A stretch of DNA of 64,000 bases from Streptomyces spinoverrucosus (GTDB lineage Bacteria > Actinomycetota > Actinomycetes > Streptomycetales > Streptomycetaceae), in assembly GCF_006539505.1 (NCBI RefSeq), contig NZ_BJND01000042.1, forward strand, positions 37,419-101,418, read 5' to 3'. How positions within the stretch are numbered: the first letter of the stretch is position 1; each line of letters begins with the position of its first letter. Below, in pieces: positions 1 through 7,183 of this stretch. Under the pieces are notes generated by a model. It had not been told where the DNA came from, did not search any database, and saw only the letters and a program-made list of their open reading frames with translations. The position numbers and the translations under genes were made by a program.

Positions 1-2
1 GG

Positions 3-104
3 GACGAGTTGAGCAACTCGTGGTCGTTTGTGAAGGGTTCGTACGAGATCCAGGCGGGCCGCTCGATCGCGGACCGCAGGATCACGCTGACGACTACCGT
101 CTGA
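3..104 (+). CDS. C-terminal end of a GH3-like beta-glucosidase (partial)
   Basis: The window opens inside a plus-strand gene; the last 33 codons are readable and end in TGA at 102-104. The residues include SFVKGSYEIQAGRS and RITLTTTV. This pattern of a Tyr-containing strand, a Gly-rich turn and a final alternating hydrophobic strand resembles the end of the fibronectin-III-like domain that closes GH3 beta-glucosidases. A strong hairpin follows within 30 bases, consistent with the end of a transcription unit. The family call rests on very few residues, so any beta-sandwich-terminated secreted or cytosolic glycosidase is possible. Confidence 0.5.
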   Translation, partial: DELSNSWSFVKGSYEIQAGRSIADRRITLTTTV

Positions 105-129
105 TCCAGGGCGATTCGTCCCACCGAGC

Positions 130-165
130 AGCCCCGGTCCGGGACCTGACATCCGGACCGGGGCT
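130..165. terminator. Bidirectional terminator hairpin
   Basis: AGCCCCGGTCCG (130-141) is exactly complementary to CGGACCGGGGCT (154-165), giving a 12-bp GC-rich stem with a 12-nt loop. It lies between the end of the plus-strand glycosidase gene and the end of galM on the minus strand, so it probably stops transcripts from both sides. Confidence 0.8.
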
Positions 166-172
166 CACGGGA

Positions 173-1141
173 TCAACGTGCGGTGAATCCGTACACCGTC
201 TCGGAGCGGAACACCTCACCCGGCCGCAGTACCGTGCCCGGGAACTCCGGGCGGTTCGGCGAGTCGGGGAAGTGCTGCGTCTCCAGCGCGATGCCGTCCC
301 CGGGCGCGAACGGCCCGCTCAGATGGTCGGCGGTGTAGAGCTGAAGCCCCGGCTCGGTGGTCGCCACCGTCAGCACCCGCCCGGACGCCGGGTCGGACAG
401 CTCCGCGACCTCGACCGCCGTCTCGGTCACGCCCTTGTCGAGCACGAAATTGTGGTCGTACCCGGAACCGGTCTTCCGTGCCGTCCGGAAGTCGAACCGG
501 GTCCCCTCGACCGGGGCGATCCCGGTCGGGATCAGGTCGTCGTCCACCGGCGTGTACCGCCCGGCGGCGATCCGCAGCTCATGCCCGCCCGCGTTGCCGG
601 AGCCGCTCAGGTTCCAGTACGAGTGGTTCGTCAGATTCACCACGGTGGGCGCGTCGGTGACCGCCTCGTACGCGATCCGCAGCGCGCCGGTGGCATCGAG
701 GCGGTAGGTCGCCGAGACCTCCAGCCGCCCCGGGAAGCCCTCCTCGCCGTGCGGGCTGACCCGGCTGAGCCGGACGCCGTCCTCGACCGGCGTCATCTCC
801 CACCCCCGCTTGTCGAAGCCGCGCTCACCGCCGTGCAACGAGTTCGGCCCGTTGTTCCGCGCGAGCGCGTACGTCCGCCCGTCCAGCGGGAAGCGGCCAC
901 CCGCGATCCGGTTGGCGTACCGCCCGACCAGGGCGCCCAAGTAGGGCCCGGGGTGCTCCAGATAGCCGTCCAGTTCGCCGAACCCCAGCACCACGTCCGC
1001 GGTCCGCCCGTCCCGGTCCGGCACCTCCACGGACTGCACGATGCCGCCGTAGGAAAGAATCCGCACCCGTACGCCCGCGCGCTCCAGAGTCCAGCGGTGC
1101 ACGGCCGTGCCGTCGGAAAGTGTGCCGAAGTGTTCGCTCAT
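173..1141 (-). CDS. galM: Aldose 1-epimerase (mutarotase)
   Basis: A 322-residue cytosolic protein of normal length for aldose 1-epimerase, which interconverts alpha and beta anomers of aldohexoses. Visible family motifs are GRYANRIAGG (substrate-binding Asn/Arg loop), NSLHGG, the catalytic-His segment NLTNHSYWNL, and PGLQLYTADHL near the C-terminus. The catalytic Glu is expected in the ALETQHFPDSPN segment. The start is ATG at 1141. The stop codon of the upstream SGNH-hydrolase gene ends only 10 nt before this ATG, so the two are probably co-transcribed. A beta-glucosidase end lies on the other side, so the local theme is carbohydrate use. Confidence 0.93.
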   Translation of the reverse strand: MSEHFGTLSDGTAVHRWTLERAGVRVRILSYGGIVQSVEVPDRDGRTADVVLGFGELDGYLEHPGPYLGALVGRYANRIAGGRFPLDGRTYALARNNGPNSLHGGERGFDKRGWEMTPVEDGVRLSRVSPHGEEGFPGRLEVSATYRLDATGALRIAYEAVTDAPTVVNLTNHSYWNLSGSGNAGGHELRIAAGRYTPVDDDLIPTGIAPVEGTRFDFRTARKTGSGYDHNFVLDKGVTETAVEVAELSDPASGRVLTVATTEPGLQLYTADHLSGPFAPGDGIALETQHFPDSPNRPEFPGTVLRPGEVFRSETVYGFTAR

Positions 1142-1151
1142 GAGCGAAACC

Positions 1152-2045
1152 CTAAGGCTTCTCGGCGGTGACCTCCCGATAGGCGATCTCCGCCAGCCGC
1201 GCCTGACCGTCCTTGCTCGGGTGGAACCAGTCCCAGTCGCTCAACTGCGCGGTGCTGAACCGGTACTCGTACACCGCCCCGCCGTCGTACCGGCACCGCT
1301 CGTCGGCCCCGCAGACCTCCTCCAGCACGCCGTTGTAGTCCTCCACCCGCTGCTGCACGGTCTCGCGCCGCTGGTTGGCCGCCGCGTCCAGGGCGTCCGC
1401 GTCGCGCAGCATCGACGGGCAGACGCCCAGCTTCCACACCATCTTGCCGAGCGGATGCGTACGGCCCTCGGACCACAGCCGCATCAGATCGGGAATGCTC
1501 GCCACATACACCTGAGCCTTGGGCAGAGCACTGCGCAGCGTATGCAGCGCGTCCTCGAAGTCGGCGCGGAAATCGGCCACCGGAGTCATCGCCGACGCCG
1601 AGCTCCGGCAGGCGTCGTTCGTCCCCACCATCACCGTCACAAGCTCCGGCTCGGCCACCGCCGCACGCGCCATCTGCGTTGGGAGATCCGCCATCGACGC
1701 CCCGGTCACGGCGTAGTTCCAACTGTGCGAGGCGGCCCGCGCACTGCCCAGCAGCCGTACGGCGAGACTGGCCACGTCAGGACTGCTGCCGGTCGCCCAC
1801 GACACCTGCGGACAGTCCGACAGCACCTCGCAGGCGTCGAAACCGCGCGTGATGGAGTCACCGACGGCGGCGATCGAGTCCGGGCTGGGGTCCCACACCG
1901 GCGCCTGACTCGGCTTCGCCCGCTGCGCCTCGGTCGTGGACGGGCCCGACGCGTCGCCCCCCACGGCATCGCACCCCGCGACACCCAGCACGGCCGCCGC
2001 GCACACGGCGACCGCGGCCCGCCCCCGCTGTCCGGTCTTCCGCAT
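1152..2045 (-). CDS. SGNH/GDSL hydrolase, secreted lipoprotein
   Basis: The 297-residue protein starts at the ATG at 2045 (MRKTGQRGR), which places a lipoprotein signal immediately at the N-terminus: basic n-region, hydrophobic stretch, and lipobox VAGC. A longer open frame exists upstream but would bury the signal. The four SGNH blocks are present: AAVGDSITRGFD (nucleophile Ser), the block II Gly in YAVTGASM, VGTNDAC (block III), and the C-terminal DWFHPSKDG with the catalytic Asp/His pair. It is therefore an active esterase or lipase-like hydrolase anchored on the outer face of the membrane. Its substrate cannot be told from sequence. It is probably the first gene of a two-gene operon with galM. 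Confidence 0.85.
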   Translation of the reverse strand: MRKTGQRGRAAVAVCAAAVLGVAGCDAVGGDASGPSTTEAQRAKPSQAPVWDPSPDSIAAVGDSITRGFDACEVLSDCPQVSWATGSSPDVASLAVRLLGSARAASHSWNYAVTGASMADLPTQMARAAVAEPELVTVMVGTNDACRSSASAMTPVADFRADFEDALHTLRSALPKAQVYVASIPDLMRLWSEGRTHPLGKMVWKLGVCPSMLRDADALDAAANQRRETVQQRVEDYNGVLEEVCGADERCRYDGGAVYEYRFSTAQLSDWDWFHPSKDGQARLAEIAYREVTAEKP

Positions 2046-2292
2046 CGTCCGCCAACCCCTCGCTCGCTTTGGCCCCCTCCATAACAACGCGCGAGGGTTC
2101 CCGGCGCGCGGCGTGCAACGGGTCACGCCCGTACAAGCGTCCCCCTGGGTGAATGGCGGGAGTTTCCGGGCCCTGGGACCGACGGTACGTCACACTCCTT
2201 GCGCCGCCGCACGGTAGCCTCGCCATCAGCGTGGCCGACCGGCCACCACCGCCCAGCCAGCCGCAACACGCCCGCTCAGCCCGGAGGTCCCG

Positions 2293-2787
2293 GTGACGAC
2301 ACGTGGAGTCCTGTACGTGCACTCCGCGCCGCGCGCGCTGTGCCCGCACGTCGAGTGGGCCGTCGCCGGGGTGCTCGGCATGCGCGTCAGCCTCGACTGG
2401 ATCCGGCAGCCGGCCGCGCCCGGCACCTGGCGCTCGGAGTTCTCCTGGCAGGGCGAGCCCGGCACGGCGTCCAAGCTGGCCTCCGCACTGCGCGGCTGGC
2501 ACCTCCTGCGCTTCGAGGTCACCGCCGAACCCTGCCCCACCGCCGAGGGCGAACGCTACAGCTGCACCCCCGACCTGGGCATCTTCCACGCCGTCACCGG
2601 CATCCACGGCGACATCCTCATCCCCGAGGACCGCCTCCGCGCGGCGCTGCAGCGCAGCCAGAGCGGGGAGACGGACCTGGAGGCCGAGATCGCCAAGCTG
2701 CTGGGCAAGCCGTGGGACGACGAGTTGGAGCCGTTCAGGTACGCAGGCGAAGGCGCCCCGGTCCGCTGGTTGCACCAGGTGGTCTGA
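2293..2787 (+). CDS. DUF3145 family protein
   Basis: A 164-residue protein starting at GTG 2293. It matches the actinobacterial DUF3145 family over its whole length: an N-terminal LYVHSAPRALCPHVEWAV segment, a central SWQGEPGTASKLASALRGW segment and a C-terminal IHGDILIPEDRLR segment. No catalytic motif, signal peptide or membrane segment is visible, so it is presumably cytosolic. Function is unknown. In Streptomyces this family is usually found next to fabF; here about 7 kb of other genes separates the two. It diverges from the SGNH/galM operon across a 247-bp shared promoter region. Confidence 0.8.
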   Translation: MTTRGVLYVHSAPRALCPHVEWAVAGVLGMRVSLDWIRQPAAPGTWRSEFSWQGEPGTASKLASALRGWHLLRFEVTAEPCPTAEGERYSCTPDLGIFHAVTGIHGDILIPEDRLRAALQRSQSGETDLEAEIAKLLGKPWDDELEPFRYAGEGAPVRWLHQVV

Positions 2788-3097
2788 ACCGACCTTCAGG
2801 TGCCGTCCCCAAGGGGCGCGGGGAACTGCGCGAACAACCCCCACCGGCCCGCACTTGGCGCCGTCTGCCCGAGTTGCAGGTCACGGGCACGCATCACATG
2901 CTGGGATGGTCTTTCGCGTCGAGCACGACGGGCCGGATGAGCCGACATCCCAGGGGCAGGTGCCGTTGCGAATCAGCGAGAGTTCCGATCCGTCCGAGAA
3001 GGGGCCGTCCGGCCCTGAACGCCGCCGCGAGCAGCCCGTTCGCCCACTGCGCCAAGGGCCGCAGGGGAAGCGAAGAGCCGGGAGAGGCCGGATCGCC
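2788..3097. other. 310-bp gene-free stretch
   Basis: Between DUF3145 and the next start codon. The only recognised content is one copy of the streptomycete interspersed repeat near the left end and a GGAGAGG ribosome-binding site just before 3098. The long open frame running through it from about 2303 is a shadow of DUF3145 in its first half. No small gene could be supported. Confidence 0.6.
2813..2832 (+). repeat. Streptomyces interspersed repeat, copy 1
   Basis: GGGGCGCGGGGAACTGCGCG, here followed by AACAACCCCC. The same 20-bp core recurs at 14874-14893 (opposite strand) and 18682-18701. The core is partly self-complementary (CGCG/CGCG, GGGG/CCCC in the flank). All three copies lie between genes. 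Confidence 0.8.
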
Positions 3098-3721
3098 ATG
3101 ACGAAGCTGGACATCACCAAGACCAACCGCGCGATAGAGAACCTGCTGGAAACGACGGAGAACCCCCGGCACCGGTTCATGCTCCAGGCGTACTACCGCC
3201 ACCGCTACCTGGAGATCGCCGGGCGCTACGAGGAGATCTTCGCGCCCGAGATGATGGTGGAGAACCCCGTCTACCACTTCCACGCGCTGGGCCTGAACGT
3301 CCGGCTGGAGGGCCAGGACGCGATCAAGAACCTGTACCGGGAGTGGTCCGAGACGGGCGAGTGCGTGATGTACGCCGACGACGAGGAAGTCGCCGTCAGC
3401 GACCACATGATCGCCTCCAAGCTGACCGGCTACCAGTTCAAACCGGGCAAGGTCCTGGCAGCTGTCGGGATCGACGTGGACGACGAGAACGCGATGTACA
3501 TCTACAAGGCGTCCGAGGAGATGGTCTGGCCCTACGACGACCGCTGCCGGCTTGTCGGCGAGGACGTGTGGGAGGTCGACCCGGACAAGGCCGAGATCAT
3601 CAAACTCGACCCCGCCGACGTCATCACGGCGTCGGATGCCCGCACGATGCTCGAACCCCTCATCAAGCCGCTTCCGCCGTACGACGAAGCAGCAATGCGT
3701 CCCCGGGCCACCGCGCGCTGA
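3098..3721 (+). CDS. NTF2-like (SnoaL-type) fold protein
   Basis: A 207-residue protein from ATG 3098, preceded by GGAGAGG. An N-terminal helical part (RHRFMLQAYYRHRYLEIAGRYEEIF) leads into a SnoaL/NTF2-like pattern: APEMMVENPVYHFH, then GQDAIKNLYREW, then strands VAVSDHMIASK and DRCRLVGEDVWEVD. This fold typically forms small-molecule binding pockets in isomerases, cyclases and hydroxylases, or is only a binding scaffold. No certain catalytic residues can be named. It is followed 93 bp later by a secreted DUF1254 protein on the same strand. It lies in the accessory segment between DUF3145 and fabF. Confidence 0.6.
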   Translation: MTKLDITKTNRAIENLLETTENPRHRFMLQAYYRHRYLEIAGRYEEIFAPEMMVENPVYHFHALGLNVRLEGQDAIKNLYREWSETGECVMYADDEEVAVSDHMIASKLTGYQFKPGKVLAAVGIDVDDENAMYIYKASEEMVWPYDDRCRLVGEDVWEVDPDKAEIIKLDPADVITASDARTMLEPLIKPLPPYDEAAMRPRATAR

Positions 3722-3814
3722 CGCCGCAGGTGCGCTGCCGACCGTCCACGGTCATGCCCACCCCACGACCGCACACGTACGGCGCCATGGCTTGGGCGAC
3801 CAGGAGGTAGCAGG

Positions 3815-5251
3815 ATGTCATTCGTAACCAAGCGTCGCGCACGCCGCAGAACTCGGACTCGCGCTGCAATCGCTTCCGCGGTCGCGACGGTGCTCGCCCT
3901 GTTCATGGCCGCCCCCGCGGGCGCCGCACCCGCCCAGGACGACCTCACCGACGACGCCGTCCAGGCATACATATACGGCTACCCGCTGGTGCTGATGAAG
4001 GCCACGGAGCAGGCGTCGACCAACGTCACCACCCCGGATCCCTCGACCATCAGCGCGCCGATCAACCAGTTCGCGAAGGCGACCGACGTCCCGGGCCCCG
4101 ATCAGAAGTCCGTGGTCTCGCCCAACGTCGACACGCTGTACACGAACGCCTGGCTGGATCTGTCGGCCGAGCCGATCGTGCTGCACGTACCCGACACCGA
4201 CGGCCGCTACTACCTGATGCCGATCCTCAGCGCCTGGACCAACGTGATCGACTCGGTGGGCAAGCGCACGACCGGTACGCAGGCAGGCGACTACGCCATC
4301 ACCGGCCCCGACTGGCGCGGTCGACTGCCGGCCGGCGTGAAGCAGATCAAGTCGCCCACCAACACCGCGTGGATCCTCGGCCGCACCCAGCTCAACGGCC
4401 CCTCGGATCTGCCCGCGGTGCAGCAGCTGGTGAGCAAGTACGACGTCCGCCCGCTGAGTGCCTACGGTGACGAGTCGTACAAGCCCCCCGAGGGGCGCGT
4501 CGACCCGAACGTCCCCAGCACAGCGCCCAAGACCCTGGTGCAGCAGATGGACGCCCAGGCCTTCTACTCACGCCTGGCCGCCGAGATGGCTGCCAACCCC
4601 CCGGCCTCGGCCGACGCCCCCATGGTCGCCAAGCTCGCCCGGCTGGGCATCCGCCCGGGCAAGGCGTTCGACCTCAACGACGTGTCTCCCGATGTCGCGA
4701 AGGCGCTGCAGCAGTCCGTGTCCGAAGGCCAGAAGCAGATCCAGGCCGCCGTCGCGAATCTCGGCAAGGACGTCAACGGCTGGCGGGTCGCCACCGACCT
4801 GGGTACCTACGGCACGAACTACACAGTGCGCGCGGCCACCGACTGGCAAGGGCTCGGCGCCAACCTCCCGCAGGACGCGATCTACCCGATCAACTTCGTC
4901 GACAACACGGGCCAGCAGCTCACCGGCGCCAACAAGTACACCATCCACTTCCCACCCGGCCAGACCCCTCCGGCAAACGCCTTCTGGTCAGTGACCATGT
5001 ACAACCCGGACGGCTTCCTCGTCCCCAACCCGATCAACCGATACGCGGTCGGGCACACCGCCAAACCGACCGCGAACCCCGACGGCTCGGTGGATCTGTA
5101 CATCCAGCACGGTGCCCCGGCCGAGGACAAGAAGGCCAACTGGCTCCCGGCCCCGTCCGGCCAGTTCAACGTGATGCTGCGCATGTACTGGCCGAAGGAG
5201 AGCGTGATCAACGGCACTTGGACGCCGCCCGCCGTCACCAAGGCCCAGTAG
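3815..5251 (+). CDS. Secreted DUF1254/DUF1214 domain protein
   Basis: A 478-residue protein with a strong AGGAGG ribosome-binding site 7 nt before ATG 3815. A twin-basic n-region (RRARRRTRTR), a hydrophobic core and an AGA/APA cleavage area at about residues 35-40 form a signal peptide, so the protein is exported. The N-terminal half (AVQAYIYGYPLVLMKATEQ, then SPNVDTLYTNAWLDL) is the DUF1254 domain. The C-terminal part (INFVDNTGQQLTGANKYTIHFP, then PANAFWSVTMYNPDGFLVPNP) is DUF1214. The family is widespread, of beta-rich architecture, with no established biochemical role. Full length, no damage seen. Confidence 0.85.
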   Translation: MSFVTKRRARRRTRTRAAIASAVATVLALFMAAPAGAAPAQDDLTDDAVQAYIYGYPLVLMKATEQASTNVTTPDPSTISAPINQFAKATDVPGPDQKSVVSPNVDTLYTNAWLDLSAEPIVLHVPDTDGRYYLMPILSAWTNVIDSVGKRTTGTQAGDYAITGPDWRGRLPAGVKQIKSPTNTAWILGRTQLNGPSDLPAVQQLVSKYDVRPLSAYGDESYKPPEGRVDPNVPSTAPKTLVQQMDAQAFYSRLAAEMAANPPASADAPMVAKLARLGIRPGKAFDLNDVSPDVAKALQQSVSEGQKQIQAAVANLGKDVNGWRVATDLGTYGTNYTVRAATDWQGLGANLPQDAIYPINFVDNTGQQLTGANKYTIHFPPGQTPPANAFWSVTMYNPDGFLVPNPINRYAVGHTAKPTANPDGSVDLYIQHGAPAEDKKANWLPAPSGQFNVMLRMYWPKESVINGTWTPPAVTKAQ

Positions 5252-5260
5252 CGGTACGAG

Positions 5261-5839
5261 TCACATCTGACGGTTGCGCCAGGTGCTGGGGCTGGTGTCG
5301 AAGCGGCCGCGGAACCACCGCGAGAAGGTGGCCAGGGAGGAGAACCCGAGCAGGCCGGCGATCTCGGTGAGGGGACGCTTGGAGCCGCCCACGTAGCGGC
5401 GTGCCATGCCGGTGCGGACCGAGTCGACGATCGAGGAGTAGCCTTCGCCGCTCTCCGCGAGGCGCCGCTGAAGCGTTCTCGGGTCGATGTCGAAGGTGCG
5501 GGCGAGTTGTTCGAGGGAACAGCGGCCGGTGGGCAGAAGGGCCTCGACGACCTGGCGCACGCGGTCGGTGAAGGCACTGGTGGGCGGGGGCGCGATGTTC
5601 TGCAGGAACTGCCGGGCGTAGGGCCGCAGCCGGGGGTCGGCGAGGGTGTTGGGTGCCTCCAGGTCGGAGGGGTACAGGATGATGCCGGAACGCGGCTGTT
5701 CGAAGGTGACGGCGGGGCCCAGGACCCGGAGGTAGGGACTGGGGTCGTCCGGGCCGGTGTGGTTGAGGGTGACGCCGACCGGTCTCCAGTCGGCACCGAG
5801 CAGCCTGCCGATGAGGCCGTGGCAGACCCCGACCAGCAT
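5261..5839 (-). pseudogene. AraC-family regulator, 5' part deleted
   Basis: This frame carries the C-terminal part of an AraC regulator: the end of a ligand-binding domain (DWRPVGVTLNHTGPDDPSPY) followed by a complete two-helix-turn-helix DNA-binding domain (LARTFDIDPRTLQRRLAESG, then ITEIAGLLGFSS-like LTEIAGLLGFSSLATFSRWFRGRF). Normal relatives have about 320-340 residues, so roughly the first 140-150 are missing. Homology stops at about 5839. Beyond it the frame runs antisense through an acyl-CoA ligase remnant. The natural start and promoter are gone. Ends 10 bp from the convergent DUF1254 gene. It could make a free DNA-binding domain if translated from Met at 5839. Confidence 0.8.
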
Positions 5840-5847
5840 GTCCGTTC

Positions 5848-6206
5848 CTGGCCCGCCGGGATGCCGACGGCTGGTACTACATCGTGACCGGGCCAAGGAC
5901 ATGATCATCCGCGGCGGCTTCAACGTCTACCCGCGCGAGATCGAAGAAATCCTGCACACCCACCCCGCGGTGAGCACGGCCGCGGTCATCGGCGTCCCGC
6001 ACGAGCGCCACGGCGAAGAGGTCAAGGCGTGCGTGGTCCTCGCCCCTGGAGCCGACCTCACCGAGGACGCGCTCATCGCCTGGTGCAAGGAGTCGATGGC
6101 CGGCTACAAGTACCCGCGCATCGTGGAGTTCCTGCCCGCCCTGCCCACCAACGCCACCGGCAAGATCCTCAAGCGCGAGCTCCGGGGCACGCCCGCCTCG
6201 TCGTAG
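5848..6206 (+). pseudogene. Fatty-acyl-CoA ligase (AMP-binding) C-terminal remnant, frameshifted
   Basis: Only the C-terminal domain of an ANL-superfamily acyl-CoA ligase is left. From 5848 the frame reads LARRDADGWYYIV, the usual segment before the hinge. The hinge continues as DRAKDMIIRGGFNVYPREIEE in a different frame, so one G is missing at about 5886. The rest is intact through the catalytic-Lys motif TNATGKILKREL and the stop at 6206. The adenylation N-terminal domain (about 400 residues, with the P-loop and AMP motifs) is absent. The left breakpoint touches the truncated AraC gene, indicating a single deletion that removed the 5' ends of two divergent genes. Confidence 0.85.
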
Positions 6207-6280
6207 CCACTGGCAGCGCCGACGGCCGCCGCACGACCCGCACACCCAGCACGGCACTCCCTCCGAGAGGTTGCAATCCC

Positions 6281-7171
6281 ATGGCCAAGGAACACTTCAC
6301 CCAGCAGGAACTCGCCGACTTCAAAGCGGCCCAACGACTGGCCTACGACGCGGTGGCAGCCGTCGAGGCGCAGCTGTACGAAGGGATCACCGAGAAGCAG
6401 GCCGCGCGGGCCGTCGAGGACTGGCTGCGTGACCACGGAGTGAGCCGCTTCTTCCACTACGGCTTCGCGTGGTTCGGCGAGCGGACCCGGTTCCGGGACT
6501 TCACCAAGCCCAAAGGCGGGGCACTGGGCAGCCTCCTCAACCCCAAGATGGCCCACTTCGGCAAGCAGTTCCAGCCCACCGACCGGCCCCTGCGCCAGGG
6601 CGAGGCCGTCATCCTCGACGTGGGACCCGTGGTCGGCAACATCGCCTGCGACATGGGCTACTCGTGCACACTCGGCGGCGATGACAGCGAGGAGTTCCAC
6701 GAGGCGCGCATGGCGCTCGAACCGTACCGCACGCTCATCCTGCAGCTCGTCCGGAGCGGTGCCACCCAGGCCCAGATCTACCGGCAGGTCGACGAGCTGA
6801 TCGCCGACCAGGGCTTTGAGAACATCCACAGCTATTACCCCGGTTCGGTCATCGCGCACAAGGTCGGCAAGGTTCCCGGCACCCGCCTGCCCACGTTCCG
6901 GATCAACGGATTCAGCCCGCAGGCCCTCGCCTACCTCAGCGGCCATCTCCTCTCGTCCGCCATCCGCCCGCGCCTGAACCGGACGCCGCTGTGGAACGAG
7001 GGCGCCGACCAACCCTGCGAGCCCGGCCTGTGGGCCGTCGAGCCGCACATCGGCAAGGGCGACATCGGCGTGAAATGGGAGGAAATGCTCGTGGTCACCG
7101 AGGACGATGCCTACTGGCTCGACGACGACCTGCCGCACACCCGCTACTGGAAGCAGCACAGCGCCCGCTGA
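6281..7171 (+). CDS. M24-family (pita-bread fold) metallopeptidase-like protein
   Basis: A 296-residue protein from ATG 6281 with GAGAGG upstream. It has the creatinase/aminopeptidase fold signature: HYGFAWFGERTRF, then VILDVGPVVGNIACDMGYS, with the two metal-binding Asp residues expected in this stretch. The metal His is expected near SYYPGSVIAHKVG, and the two Glu ligands in GLWAVEPHIG and VKWEEMLVV. Such enzymes cleave Xaa-Pro or related bonds, or in some members act on non-peptide substrates. There is no signal peptide. It sits directly downstream of the acyl-CoA ligase remnant and may once have been co-transcribed with it. The precise substrate is not predictable. Confidence 0.75.
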   Translation: MAKEHFTQQELADFKAAQRLAYDAVAAVEAQLYEGITEKQAARAVEDWLRDHGVSRFFHYGFAWFGERTRFRDFTKPKGGALGSLLNPKMAHFGKQFQPTDRPLRQGEAVILDVGPVVGNIACDMGYSCTLGGDDSEEFHEARMALEPYRTLILQLVRSGATQAQIYRQVDELIADQGFENIHSYYPGSVIAHKVGKVPGTRLPTFRINGFSPQALAYLSGHLLSSAIRPRLNRTPLWNEGADQPCEPGLWAVEPHIGKGDIGVKWEEMLVVTEDDAYWLDDDLPHTRYWKQHSAR

Positions 7172-7183
7172 ACGTCAGAAGGA

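Noticed and set aside
20..1171. 383-residue plus-strand frame over galM
   Set aside because: Antisense to a clear aldose epimerase; no motifs.
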